Source of the DNA: CAZVKN01 sp964627035
Lineage (GTDB): Bacteria; Electryoneota; AABM5-125-24; Hatepunaeales; Hatepunaeaceae
Length of the DNA stretch: 64,000 bases
NCBI GenBank assembly: GCA_964627035.1
Contig: CAZVKN010000014.1
Span: 18,919-82,918 of the forward strand
Direction: 5' to 3'
Part shown: positions 37,172 through 44,792 of the stretch, one piece after another
How positions within the stretch are numbered: position 1 is the stretch's first letter
Layout of the letters: each line of letters opens with the position of its first letter
Notes under the pieces: model-generated
Told to the model about the DNA's origin: nothing
The model's database searches: none
Seen by the model: only the letters and a program-made list of their open reading frames with translations
Made by a program: the position numbers and the translations under genes

Positions 37172-38692
37172 CTAAGCCGCTATCGTTCCCTGAAATCCCT
37201 GCATAAACTGCTCACAGGCTTTACTTAGTCGGCTTTCCAGATCGTCATCAATTTTCTTGCGATCCAAAAGGTCTTTCAGAATATCACTGTGAACGTCACG
37301 CATACGATTGAGAAATTCGGCTTCGCAGCGTTTAATGTCACCGAGATCAACCGGATCTATGAAACCGTGTGAAGCCAGGAACAGTACTGCGATCTGCTCC
37401 TCGAACGGATACGGAGTATATTGTCCCTGCTTGAGGACTTCTGTCAACCGTTCGCCACGTGTTAACTGTTGCAAGGTTGCTTTATCCAGATCAGACCCGA
37501 ACTGGGCAAATGCCTGCAATTCGCGGAACTGTGATAAGTCCAACCTCAGCGAACCGGCAACCTGACGCATCGCTTTGAACTGTGCATTACCACCCACGCG
37601 CGATACCGAGATACCAACGTTGATAGCGGGACGTACACCGGCATAGAACAGTTCAGGCTCAAGGTAAATCTGTCCGTCAGTAATGGAAATGACGTTAGTT
37701 GGGATATAAGCTGACACATCACCCTCCTGGGTCTCAATGATCGGCAAAGCTGTCAGCGAACCCCCTCCTTCATCCTCAGACATTTTAGCGGCACGTTCCA
37801 GCAACCGCGAGTGCAGGTTGAATACGTCACCCGGATAAGCTTCGCGTCCCGGAGGACGACGCAGCAATAGTGACAACTGGCGATATGCCCATGCATGTTT
37901 CGTCAGGTCATCATACACGCAAAGCGCATGTCTGCTGTTATCGCGGAAATACTCACCGATTGCCGCACCGGTGTATGGTGCGAGGAACTGAATCGGTGCA
38001 GATTGTTCCGCTGTTGATGAGATGACGATTGTGTGATCCATTGCCCCGGCATCTTTAAGGGTTTTAACGACTTTAGCAATCGTTGATCCCTTCTGACCGA
38101 TGGCAACATAGATGCAGGCAACATCCTGTCCTTTCTGGTTGATAATTGTATCAACAGCAATTGCGGTCTTCCCGGTCTGACGGTCACCGAGGATTAGCTC
38201 GCGTTGCCCGCGTCCGATTGGAATCATTGAGTCAATCGCTTTGATCCCGGTCATCAGCGGTTCCTTAACCGGTTGACGGAAGATTACACCGGGGGCTTTC
38301 TTCTCTACAAGATTGTAGGTATCAGTGGTGATCGGTCCTTTGCCGTCAAGCGGGAAACCGAGCGGATCAATCACGCGTCCGAGTAGAGCGTCTCCGACAG
38401 GAACTTGTACCACACGTCCGGTGCGTTTTACCTGATCACCTTCTCGGATCAGGGTATCTTCACCAAACAGTGTGACACCGACGTTATCCTCCTCGAGGTT
38501 CATCGCCATTCCGAATATCTGGTGAGGGAATTCGATCAGCTCACCGGCGAGGCAGTTCTCCAAGCCGTAGATGCGGGCGATCCCGTCACCCACCATGATC
38601 ACCTCACCAACCTCTTCCATCTCAGAACGAGCTTGGTATCCCTCGATCTGTTGTTTGATAATTCGAGTTATTTCTTCGGGTCTTATGTTCAT
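37172..38692 (-). CDS. atpA: ATP synthase F1 alpha subunit
   Basis: 506 residues, non-catalytic nucleotide-binding subunit. Walker A GDRQTGKTAIA, VYDDLTKHAWAYRQLSLLLR and the PAINVGISVSRVGG signature are present. Normal length. Two palindromic repeat regions flank it (37051-37163 and 38721-38893), giving unusually long spacers for an ATP synthase operon. Confidence 0.97.
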   Translation of the reverse strand: MNIRPEEITRIIKQQIEGYQARSEMEEVGEVIMVGDGIARIYGLENCLAGELIEFPHQIFGMAMNLEEDNVGVTLFGEDTLIREGDQVKRTGRVVQVPVGDALLGRVIDPLGFPLDGKGPITTDTYNLVEKKAPGVIFRQPVKEPLMTGIKAIDSMIPIGRGQRELILGDRQTGKTAIAVDTIINQKGQDVACIYVAIGQKGSTIAKVVKTLKDAGAMDHTIVISSTAEQSAPIQFLAPYTGAAIGEYFRDNSRHALCVYDDLTKHAWAYRQLSLLLRRPPGREAYPGDVFNLHSRLLERAAKMSEDEGGGSLTALPIIETQEGDVSAYIPTNVISITDGQIYLEPELFYAGVRPAINVGISVSRVGGNAQFKAMRQVAGSLRLDLSQFRELQAFAQFGSDLDKATLQQLTRGERLTEVLKQGQYTPYPFEEQIAVLFLASHGFIDPVDLGDIKRCEAEFLNRMRDVHSDILKDLLDRKKIDDDLESRLSKACEQFMQGFQGTIAA

Positions 38693-38720
38693 AACATTCT
38701 CCGAAACAGGGTTCGGTTAT

Positions 38721-38893
38721 TTTTAACCACCAAGACGCCAAGACACCAAGAAGATGTTTAAAGGCTTTCTGTCAAAGTGGTAGTTATTTATGCAAAGCGC
38801 AGCAACCATTAATCCACCGTTAAGCTTAGATTGCTACACACTCATAGCAAAGACACAAAAAACTTGGTGTTTTGTGTCTTGGTGGTTTAAAAA
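38721..38893. repeat. CACCAAGAC inverted repeat between atpA and atpH
   Basis: Left arm TTTTAACCACCAAGACGCCA with AGACACCAAG (38721-38750) and right arm CTTGGTGTTTTGTGTCTTGG with TGGTTTAAAA (38863-38892) are reverse complements with a few differences and enclose about 112 bases. The arms are built from CACCAAGAC-like words repeated in tandem. It probably forms a long hairpin in the atp mRNA. Confidence 0.75.
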
Positions 38894-38901
38894 TTTGCTG
38901 T

Positions 38902-39435
38902 TCACTCACCAGCCATCACTTTTTTCAGCTTTGCGAGTTGTCCTCGGACAGAGCCGTCGAGCACCACATTACCGATGCGAACTTTGATGCCACCGATCAG
39001 ATCAGGTGTGACAATCTGCTCAAGTTCAAGCTTCTTGTCAAACCTCTTCTCGAGATTCTCAATTACCTTTCGGTATGAAGCATCGTCAAGCGGTGTGGCA
39101 GTTTCGATAGCTCCTGTGGTGATCCCGCGATGTTCGTTCAGCATCTCTCTGAAGAGAGGATATGCCTGATCAAACACCAGGGAGCGGTTCTTGTCCACGA
39201 TTACTCGCAAAAAGTTCAGGCTATACGGCGAAATATCGGCGAACAGCTTTTCAAGCACATCCTTCTTTGCTTGACGCTCGATGGATGGATCGTACAGAAA
39301 GCCGCGCAAGTCGTCCGACTCCTGCAAAGTCTTATCAACCAGTTCAAGGTCATTGGCGATCTGATCCAGCAGATCCTTCTCGCTTCCGACATCATACAGC
39401 GGTTGAACGTAACGACGGGCTAATCTTCTGCTCAC
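38902..39435 (-). CDS. atpH: ATP synthase F1 delta subunit
   Basis: 177 residues, joins the peripheral stalk to the top of F1. N-terminal RLARRYVQPLYDVGSEKDLL and the C-terminal signature EQIVTPDLIGGIKVRIGNVV (which includes the IGG.K...G motif) are present. ATG overlaps the atpF stop by four bases. Confidence 0.94.
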   Translation of the reverse strand: MSRRLARRYVQPLYDVGSEKDLLDQIANDLELVDKTLQESDDLRGFLYDPSIERQAKKDVLEKLFADISPYSLNFLRVIVDKNRSLVFDQAYPLFREMLNEHRGITTGAIETATPLDDASYRKVIENLEKRFDKKLELEQIVTPDLIGGIKVRIGNVVLDGSVRGQLAKLKKVMAGE

Positions 39436-39914
39436 GATCCCTGCTCCTCAAGGCTCTCCATGACCAAGCGGTGATGGTCCTCGTCATTGAGCGACTTGGA
39501 GATCACTTTCTCTGCGGATGCAATTGCCAACACGGCAATCTCACCGCGGATTTCGTTGATAGCAGCCTGGCGGTGCAGATCAATCTCCTGTTCAGCTTTT
39601 TCGACGATAGACTTCGCCTTGTCACGCGCCTGCTGTTCAAGCTCTTCACCGACTTTTTCAGCCGCTTCACGAGCTTTGGCAACGACGGTTTGAGCTTCAG
39701 CGTGTGCTTCTTTCAGTTTTTGCTGATAATCATCCAGAGTAGCCTGAGCCTCTTCACTGGCTTTCCTGGCGGCTTCCTGATCGTCCTTGATCCCCTTTTC
39801 GCGGGCGTCGAGGGCTTTCAGGATAGGCTGCCAGGCAACCTTGTTCAGGATGAACAGCAGTATTACAAATGATATGATTGTCCAGAGCATAAGCCCTGGG
39901 TTGAGATCCATCAT
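39432..39914 (-). CDS. atpF: ATP synthase F0 b subunit
   Basis: 160 residues. One N-terminal membrane helix (MLWTIISFVILLFILNKVAW) then a long charged coiled-coil helix (KASEEAQATLDDYQQKLKEA) that makes the peripheral stalk. Standard size. It is followed by atpH with overlap, and preceded by a spacer with a palindromic repeat before atpE. Confidence 0.94.
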   Translation of the reverse strand: MMDLNPGLMLWTIISFVILLFILNKVAWQPILKALDAREKGIKDDQEAARKASEEAQATLDDYQQKLKEAHAEAQTVVAKAREAAEKVGEELEQQARDKAKSIVEKAEQEIDLHRQAAINEIRGEIAVLAIASAEKVISKSLNDEDHHRLVMESLEEQGS

Positions 39915-39939
39915 AATGACATCTCTCCACTGTTATGCA

Positions 39940-40053
39940 GTCAGCAGCGAATAATTTTCCCCGTAGGGGCGAACCTTGTGTTCGCCCTGCAGGTGCAAAT
40001 GGTAACGTGATCGGGCGAACACAAGGTTCCCCCCTACATTCCGGACTGCTGAC
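39940..40053. repeat. GTAGGGGCGAAC palindrome between atpE and atpF
   Basis: Arms GTAGGGGCGAACCTTGTGTT-CGCCC (39963-39987) and GGGCGAACACAAGGTTCCCC-CCTAC (40013-40037) nearly match as reverse complements, with outer GTCAGCAG/CTGCTGAC (39940-39947, 40046-40053). The GTAGGGGCGA...TCGCCCCTAC keyword is met in intergenic palindromes of many unrelated bacteria. Confidence 0.75.
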
Positions 40054-40067
40054 AATCTAACTACACT

Positions 40068-40316
40068 TTATTTTAAATTCAGTAGGAGACAAATCACCGC
40101 GCTCAGCAGTGCGATACCTTCGATCAGTGCTGCTGCAATGATCATTGCGGTCTGAATCTTGTCAGCGGCTTCAGGTTGACGGGCGATTCCGTCCATGGCA
40201 CTGGCTGCGATACGTCCGATACCCATACCGGCACCAATCGTTACCAGTCCGGCACCTATACCGGCTGAAAGATACGCATAAGCGGTGTTGGTCATTTCCC
40301 CTAAGAATGCAAGCAT
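40068..40316 (-). CDS. atpE: ATP synthase F0 c subunit
   Basis: 82-residue two-helix proteolipid of the rotor ring. The loop RQPEAADKIQ joins the helices. The ion-binding carboxylate is E66 (AALIEGIALL) in helix 2. The residue after it is Gly and not Ser/Thr, and no Gln is at the usual helix-1 place, so proton coupling is more likely than sodium. The gene is cut off from atpB by the hicBA insertion. Confidence 0.95.
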   Translation of the reverse strand: MLAFLGEMTNTAYAYLSAGIGAGLVTIGAGMGIGRIAASAMDGIARQPEAADKIQTAMIIAAALIEGIALLSAVICLLLNLK

Positions 40317-40424
40317 TGGATTCCTCCGAATGTTACTGTTATAAGTTGAAGTAAATGGTTAATTTCTATAGCTGAGATGCCTTATGGCACTCAGCTAACA
40401 TTATATTTTATAATTCTTTAATTA

Positions 40425-40463
40425 TTAATGACTCGGATGCGTGGTCATAGACAAAATCAATGT
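40425..40463 (-). repeat. Second copy of the atpB 3' end (39 bp)
   Basis: 34 of 39 bases match the end of atpB (40940-40978). On the minus strand it reads TLILSMTTHPSH-stop, against TLFMSMTMHPSH-stop in atpB. It lies 12 bases beyond the hicA stop and on the atpE side, so the hicBA pair is flanked by direct repeats of the atpB end. It looks like the original atpB end, displaced by an insertion that brought a substitute end. Confidence 0.85.
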
Positions 40464-40475
40464 TTCAATTAATTT

Positions 40476-40709
40476 TTAAATGAGTTTTCTAAACTCCTCT
40501 ACCGTTAGATCAACATCGTTTAAGATAGATTTCAATGTTCGCCGTTTAAGAATAGTTTTACCGTGTCTCGGTACAACCGTTCTACGATTGTCGGAATCAC
40601 GTCTGAAGATAGCGTGACTACTGCCTGTTTCCCTTACTATGTAGAAACCAAGTTTTTTGATAACTCTAATTACCTGCCGTGCATTAACAGCTGGAAATCT
40701 TTCGCTCAA
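40476..40709 (-). CDS. hicA: HicA-family mRNA interferase toxin
   Basis: 77 residues, a little longer than usual. HicA toxins are small dsRNA-binding-fold RNases with one catalytic His; here H32 in GSSHAIFRR, within the usual GSSH motif, then VVPRHGKTILKRRTLKSILN, which is the typical HicA end. It starts with TTG overlapping the hicB stop by four bases. It cuts mRNA and tmRNA in studied members. Gene order hicB then hicA. Confidence 0.88.
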   Translation of the reverse strand: MSERFPAVNARQVIRVIKKLGFYIVRETGSSHAIFRRDSDNRRTVVPRHGKTILKRRTLKSILNDVDLTVEEFRKLI

Positions 40710-40927
40710 TGCTCAACCGATATGACTGATAAGCTTGGAAAACTCACAGGTAATGGATCCCCTGTCAACAAATAATCATCAATCATCCCTGAAATCGCTG
40801 CTTCCAACTCAAACATGGTTTCTTCATAAGACTCACCCTGTACGTGGCATCCAGTTAGGGAAGGACACTCACCATAGTAACCTCCCTCTTCACAATGCTC
40901 GATAACTACAGGAAAATGATACTGCAT
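40706..40927 (-). CDS. hicB: HicB-family antitoxin
   Basis: 73 residues from ATG 40927, with AGGAGG seven bases upstream; the open frame from TTG 40933 is less likely. It has the partial RNase H fold of HicB: YHFPVVIEHCEEGGYYGECP, SLTGCHVQGESYEETMFELE and the AISGMIDDYL helix. There is no C-terminal DNA-binding domain of the Arc or HTH type, so autoregulation, if any, is not visible. It starts 12 bases after the atpB stop and its Shine-Dalgarno site immediately follows it. Confidence 0.88.
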   Translation of the reverse strand: MQYHFPVVIEHCEEGGYYGECPSLTGCHVQGESYEETMFELEAAISGMIDDYLLTGDPLPVSFPSLSVISVEH

Positions 40928-40939
40928 AAACAATCCTCC

Positions 40940-40978
40940 TTAATGACTCGGGTGCATGGTCATAGACATAAACAGTGT
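40940..40978 (-). repeat. 3' end of atpB, flanking direct repeat of the hicBA insertion
   Basis: Left partner (in operon order) of the 39-bp direct repeat at 40425-40463. Five differences separate the copies. It encodes the last 12 codons and stop of atpB. Confidence 0.85.
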
Positions 40979-41854
40979 GGTTAAAATTGTAAAAATGAAC
41001 GCCTGTAAGTGAGCTACAAACAGCTCCAGGCACATAATAAACAAAATCCCGAAAATTGGCAGCGGTGCGATGAAGTAGCTGCCTGACTGAATAATCAGAA
41101 GAAGCAGCACCAATATCACAGCATGTCCGGCGACCATATTAGCAAAGAGACGAATACACAGTGCAAATGGCTTTGCCAACATACCGACTATTTCTACAGG
41201 GATCATAATCGGAACCACAAATCCAGGTAAACCACCCGGCAGCAATGCTTTGAAATGACCGATAAAGCCGTTCTTTGCGATCCCCATTCCCTGAATCATA
41301 AGGAATGCAATAATCGCCAGTCCTGCTGTCACATTGACGTTGGCGGTTGCTGTGTACCCCCACGGCAGTAATCCGAGCAGGTTCATTCCAAGTATGAAGA
41401 AGAAAACCGTAAGGAAAAACGGCATCAGTGGTCGAGCATCCTTTTCACCGATGATCGGATAGACCACTTCGTCACGAATGAACAGGACATAAACTTCCAG
41501 CAGATGTGCAAACTTGTTGCGCAACAGCTTACCACCACGGAATGCAAGGCTGAAAGCCAGTAGCAACGTCAATCCGGCAAGCCACAGAAATATGACCGCC
41601 TTGTTAATTGACATATCAATCCCAAACAGCTCGTAATGCAGCGATTTGAATGAGATGGTCTGAAAGAATATCTCCCATGAAGATATGTCCGTCAGGTGAT
41701 GCAGCAGGATGTCGCCCATGCTCTCGCCATGTCCGCCACCATGACCTGCTCCGTGACCCGCACCGTGAGCAACCGCCTCGCTAACGTGAGCGGTGACTCC
41801 GTGCAGGGTATCCTTTACGGCATGTGCGCCGTGCGTGACCGCTTGATCAGTCAT
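40940..41854 (-). CDS. atpB: ATP synthase F0 a subunit
   Basis: 304-residue membrane subunit forming the proton half-channels. The essential helix has ALCIRLFANMVAGHAVILVL with its Arg, and the last helix ends LFVAHLQAFIFTILTTLFMS. The N-terminus is unusually rich in His/Gly (HGAGHGAGHGGGHGES), possibly metal binding. The atpB stop is part of the duplicated 39-bp end. ATG overlaps the stop of the upstream four-helix protein by eight bases. Confidence 0.94.
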   Translation of the reverse strand: MTDQAVTHGAHAVKDTLHGVTAHVSEAVAHGAGHGAGHGGGHGESMGDILLHHLTDISSWEIFFQTISFKSLHYELFGIDMSINKAVIFLWLAGLTLLLAFSLAFRGGKLLRNKFAHLLEVYVLFIRDEVVYPIIGEKDARPLMPFFLTVFFFILGMNLLGLLPWGYTATANVNVTAGLAIIAFLMIQGMGIAKNGFIGHFKALLPGGLPGFVVPIMIPVEIVGMLAKPFALCIRLFANMVAGHAVILVLLLLIIQSGSYFIAPLPIFGILFIMCLELFVAHLQAFIFTILTTLFMSMTMHPSH

Positions 41855-42239
41855 ACTGCTTCATCTCGGTTTTATTCCCCTTTACCTTTCCTCTTCCCCA
41901 GAAGTATATCGATTCCGAAATCTGCAATGCAAACAGAAACGACAGACAACTGATACTGAAATCTATCTTATCATATCCGGCTTTGGCAACTGCCCACCAG
42001 ACAATTAAAAGCAGAGCAACAAGCTTAAACAGAAAACCACCGACAAATGAACCCATGAAGAAGTTCACGGATCCGGAATAGAACGCTCTATACAAAATTA
42101 TGAACGGAATCAGCATCACAGCAAATGACGACGCCATCCCAAGAATCTTGGTTTGATTTATGACGACACTTCCTGTCATTGCCGAAATCGCAATCGCAAT
42201 CAATATTGAAAACGCAATGTACATATAAGCTTTAGTCAT
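41847..42239 (-). CDS. AtpI-like four-helix membrane protein
   Basis: About 130 residues from ATG 42239, which overlaps the atpZ stop by eight bases (ATGACTAA). Four hydrophobic helices (MYIAFSILIAIAISAMTGSV; SSFAVMLIPFIILYRAFY; FVGGFLFKLVALLLIVWWAV; CLSFLFALQISESIYFWG). The gene sits directly before atpB, where an atpI/subunit I-type gene is expected. Subunit I is linked to c-ring assembly or Mg2+ uptake. Sequence similarity to named AtpI is weak, so the assignment rests mostly on position and topology. Confidence 0.65.
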   Translation of the reverse strand: MTKAYMYIAFSILIAIAISAMTGSVVINQTKILGMASSFAVMLIPFIILYRAFYSGSVNFFMGSFVGGFLFKLVALLLIVWWAVAKAGYDKIDFSISCLSFLFALQISESIYFWGRGKVKGNKTEMKQYD

Positions 42240-42474
42240 CGTTTTCATCTGCTCTTTCTTTGCGCTTCCGCTGTAGTTCATTCAGGGTTCTAATTAGATG
42301 AAAAAATCCTGTTGCGCCTCCCAGAAATGTCCCTATTATCGCAAATATCGGAGTAGTACTAATTTTTTCATCCAACCAATAGCCACCGAAAAAACCTCCC
42401 AACATTACAATCGCCAATGTCAATCCCAAGTGGGTATAAGCGGTTGCTCCTGTCCAATGTTCGCGTGGTGGCAT
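42232..42474 (-). CDS. AtpZ/AtpI-family small membrane protein
   Basis: About 80 residues from ATG 42474; an in-frame TTG at 42519 is an alternative. Two membrane helices (YTHLGLTLAIVMLGGFFGGY; IFAIIGTFLGGATGFFHLIR) and a basic tail (NELQRKRKERADENDD) are typical of AtpZ/DUF-type proteins that open ATP synthase operons. It overlaps the following gene. Possible role in Mg2+/Ca2+ transport or assembly; known only by analogy. Confidence 0.8.
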   Translation of the reverse strand: MPPREHWTGATAYTHLGLTLAIVMLGGFFGGYWLDEKISTTPIFAIIGTFLGGATGFFHLIRTLNELQRKRKERADENDD

Positions 42475-42531
42475 ATTTTTTTTACGCTCTTTTGTGAAAA
42501 AAAGAGTTTGTTCTGTCAAAAAAAATAACTA

Positions 42532-42585
42532 TGTAGTCGTGGTTGTCGCAACCGCGACGTCGGGCTTGAGACAAGCCCAACTACA
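42532..42585. repeat. Double-hairpin palindromic repeat, copy 4
   Basis: 54-bp copy: GTCGTGGTTG-TCG-CAACCGCGAC then GTCGGGCTTG-AGA-CAAGCCCAAC, with outer TGTA/TACA. It lies upstream of atpZ and directly next to the CACGAAG repeat at 42606. Confidence 0.9.
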
Positions 42586-42605
42586 GGATGATCTTGTGAT
42601 ATCCT

Positions 42606-42671
42606 ACCACGAAGTACATGAAAATCACGAAGAAAAAATGGAAACTTCGTGCTCTTCGTGACCTTCGTGGT
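42606..42671. repeat. ACCACGAAG inverted repeat
   Basis: Left arm ACCACGAAG-TACATGAAAAT-CACGAAG (42606-42632) and right arm CTTCGTG-CTCTTCGTGAC-CTTCGTGGT (42645-42671). The arms are built from CACGAAG words. The spacer contains AAAAAATGGAAA. It lies between bactofilin and atpZ. Confidence 0.75.
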
Positions 42672-42711
42672 GGTCAATAATAACTAAGCTATTTACAGAT
42701 AAGTCCTAAGA

Positions 42712-43122
42712 CTAATCTTCCGTCAACGTAATCTTGCCCGGACGACGCAATCTACCTGTCTGGGCAACACCACCCTGACTGCCCATTTCACTCTGTCCAT
42801 TGAACTGAGCACCCTCCTGCACCACCAGTATCATAGTCTTCAGATTGCCGTTCAGCGTTGCGCTCTTCTCAAGTATCGTCCGACCGGATGCGCTCAGGTT
42901 TCCGGTTACCTTTCCGCCCAGGATAATATGATTGGCTGTAATATCACCGTCAATAATTCCACCTGAACCTACGGTAACAGTGTCGGCAGAGGTGATCTTT
43001 CCGGTCACCTTTCCGTCAATCCGAGCGGAGTTCTTGATTTTCAGGTCTCCCGTGAGATCGGCATCCGATCCGATTAATGTTGAAAGTTCACCGCTTCTTA
43101 GGTTGATATTACTTTTTGCCAA
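42712..43122 (-). CDS. Bactofilin family cytoskeletal protein
   Basis: 136 residues. The bactofilin right-handed beta-helix core (STLIGSDADLTGDLKIKNSA, RIDGKVTGKITSADTVTVGS, ANHIILGGKVTGNLSASGRT) makes polymers used in cell shape and peptidoglycan localisation. A TTG start (43122) is likely; AGG is about ten bases upstream. It comes right after an M23 peptidase gene, a frequent pairing in which the bactofilin positions the hydrolase. Confidence 0.92.
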   Translation of the reverse strand: MAKSNINLRSGELSTLIGSDADLTGDLKIKNSARIDGKVTGKITSADTVTVGSGGIIDGDITANHIILGGKVTGNLSASGRTILEKSATLNGNLKTMILVVQEGAQFNGQSEMGSQGGVAQTGRLRRPGKITLTED

Positions 43123-43153
43123 ATCTAACGCCTGTTAATGCTAAGCTTGTCGC

Positions 43154-43987
43154 TTAGAGATTCTTGTTTTCAGAATTTCCGGATTGAACGAACTCAAGTG
43201 GATCTACCGCTACGCCATCCTTCCAGATTGCAAAATGAAGATGGGGTGCACTCGAATGTCCCGAAGTACCGAGCAGAGCGACAACCTCACCGCGCCGAAC
43301 TTCCTGACTCTCTTTTTTCAGATTGACACTGTTGTGACCATACAGAGTTACATAACCGTTTCTGTGAGAGATCAAAAGACAGTTGCCCATGCTCGGTGTC
43401 CAATCTGAAAATACAACTCTTCCGCTCGCAGCCGCTTTGATCGGCACGCCGTTTTTAGCTGCGATATCTATCCCTCGATGGCTGCGCTCCGGAAACAGAA
43501 AATCTTCAAAAAACGCCTGGGATATAAACCCGTCAACCGGCATCAGTGTCGGCATCTCATACGATGTTATTCCGGCTCGAAAGAAATCATCTTCAAGAAG
43601 ACCCTCAGCGGACTCGGACAGTTGACTCTCCGCATAAGCACTGCCAAGGGACAGTGATGTATCTGCATCAATTGACCTGCCGAGTTCCAGATGACCGCCG
43701 AGTGTGCGGACGATCTGAGCCAGTATCTGACGGCTCTGATCAACCTCACGCGCCACGCGGATTATCCGGCGATTCTCAAGCTGCAACCTTGCGTTCTCGG
43801 ACTCCAGAGAACTGTAATCCAAAGCTCGTCGTGCCAAATCCGACCAGCTTACAGCACCGATCACAACCGCAACCAATGTTGCCACAAGCAAAACAATCCC
43901 GATTCGCAACCAAATCATTGGCAGCCGCAAACGTCGGGACTGTCCTTCGCCATCGGGGACGACGATTACATCAAGCCATCTTGCCAG
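43154..43987 (-). CDS. M23 family (LytM) metallopeptidase with CTG start
   Basis: About 277 residues. Membrane-anchored: N-terminal RWLDVIVVPDGEGQSRRLRL, one helix (IWLRIGIVLLVATLVAVVIG), a coiled coil (YSSLESENARLQLENRR), and a C-terminal LytM domain with HRGIDIAAK (zinc His and Asp) and HSSAPHLHFAIW (the HxH). The domain cuts peptide cross-links of peptidoglycan, or activates amidases if degenerate; here the zinc ligands are intact. CTG 43987 is proposed as start: GAGGTG lies six bases upstream and the VIVVPDGEG segment is conserved in this class. Confidence 0.85.
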   Translation of the reverse strand: MARWLDVIVVPDGEGQSRRLRLPMIWLRIGIVLLVATLVAVVIGAVSWSDLARRALDYSSLESENARLQLENRRIIRVAREVDQSRQILAQIVRTLGGHLELGRSIDADTSLSLGSAYAESQLSESAEGLLEDDFFRAGITSYEMPTLMPVDGFISQAFFEDFLFPERSHRGIDIAAKNGVPIKAAASGRVVFSDWTPSMGNCLLISHRNGYVTLYGHNSVNLKKESQEVRRGEVVALLGTSGHSSAPHLHFAIWKDGVAVDPLEFVQSGNSENKNL

Positions 43988-44122
43988 TGTTCACACCTCA
44001 ATTCATTCACCAAGTGAAAGTAATAACAAATCGAATGTCAAATCAACCCCTTTTATCAAATAAATCCGGTCGGATTAAACTTTCTATCTAAAAATGCACG
44101 TGGTTTAAATTTGTGGTGATTT

Positions 44123-44149
44123 TGTAGTCGTAGTTGTCGCAACCACGAC
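44123..44149. repeat. Half copy of the double-hairpin repeat
   Basis: Only hairpin 1 is present: TGTAGTCGTAGTTG-TCG-CAACCACGAC. The second hairpin is lost. Confidence 0.75.
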
Positions 44150-44176
44150 GCCATAGAATTGTCATCCCTTGCTCGT

Positions 44177-44247
44177 GTGGCACGGGCTACTTGTTGCCCG
44201 TGTCTCTTTACTGTAAGGGAACACGGGTAACAAGTAACCCGTGCCAC
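44177..44247. repeat. GTGGCACGGG palindrome
   Basis: 27-bp arms GTGGCACGGGCTACTTGTTG-CCCGTGT (44177-44203) and ACACGGGTAACAAGTAACCC-GTGCCAC (44221-44247) with two mismatches and a 17-base spacer. Each arm is itself a palindrome. It follows leuD and could act as its terminator. Confidence 0.8.
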
Positions 44248-44263
44248 ATATATTATCTGTCCC

Positions 44264-44776
44264 TCATCCCGCTGCGAGTTCAAACAAACCACCTGCAAAA
44301 TATATGTCCTTCTGAACTTGCGAGAGAGGTTTACCCTCAGCGATCAATATCCCGTCAGGACGGGAAATCGAACCGTCTTTCAGATTCAATACAACCTCCT
44401 CTTTGTCAATGACACCGGACGTGGTTATCCCAGGTGATTCAATCAACGGCAATCCGGCATTGATGCAGTTACGTTTGTAAATTGCTCCGAACGATTCACC
44501 GACAATTGCGACAACTCCGAGACCGATGAAGCCGTCCACAGCCTGCTGACGTGAGGAGCCACAGCCGAAGTTGTGACCGACAATCAGGATGTCACCAGGT
44601 CGGCTCTCAGCGGGATACCGCTCCCATCCATCAAGGTTGTCAAAAATGTACTGTCCCATCTCATCAAGATCGGTGATATGCAGATACCTATTATGAAAAA
44701 TCATATCAGTATCCACATCCGCCACCGGAACAAGACGGATTCTTCCTTTTAATATAAGACCGCTACTGTTATCCAA
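44264..44776 (-). CDS. leuD: 3-isopropylmalate dehydratase small subunit-type protein
   Basis: About 170 residues (start TTG 44776; an in-frame TTG at 44806 would overlap the upstream gene by 14 bases). It is the swivelling domain that with LeuC isomerises 2- to 3-isopropylmalate or a related hydroxyacid. The motif HNFGCGSSRQQAVDG is diagnostic, DVDTDMIFHNRYL is the N-terminal one. No leuC is in the window, and its neighbours are not leucine genes, so the substrate is open (leucine, homoaconitate or other). Part of a unit with the transglutaminase gene. Confidence 0.82.
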   Translation of the reverse strand: MDNSSGLILKGRIRLVPVADVDTDMIFHNRYLHITDLDEMGQYIFDNLDGWERYPAESRPGDILIVGHNFGCGSSRQQAVDGFIGLGVVAIVGESFGAIYKRNCINAGLPLIESPGITTSGVIDKEEVVLNLKDGSISRPDGILIAEGKPLSQVQKDIYFAGGLFELAAG

Positions 44777-44792
44777 AATATTCCCTTTATGG

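Noticed and set aside
39162..39872. Plus-strand frame of 236 codons
   Set aside because: Fully antisense to atpH and atpF, with no domain pattern of its own.
40425..40978. hicBA as part of a prophage or integrative element
   Set aside because: Only the two genes and the duplicated atpB end are present; there is no integrase, phage or conjugation gene.
37046..44247. Possible CRISPR array because of many palindromes
   Set aside because: The repeats belong to different families, are not evenly spaced, and no cas gene is present.
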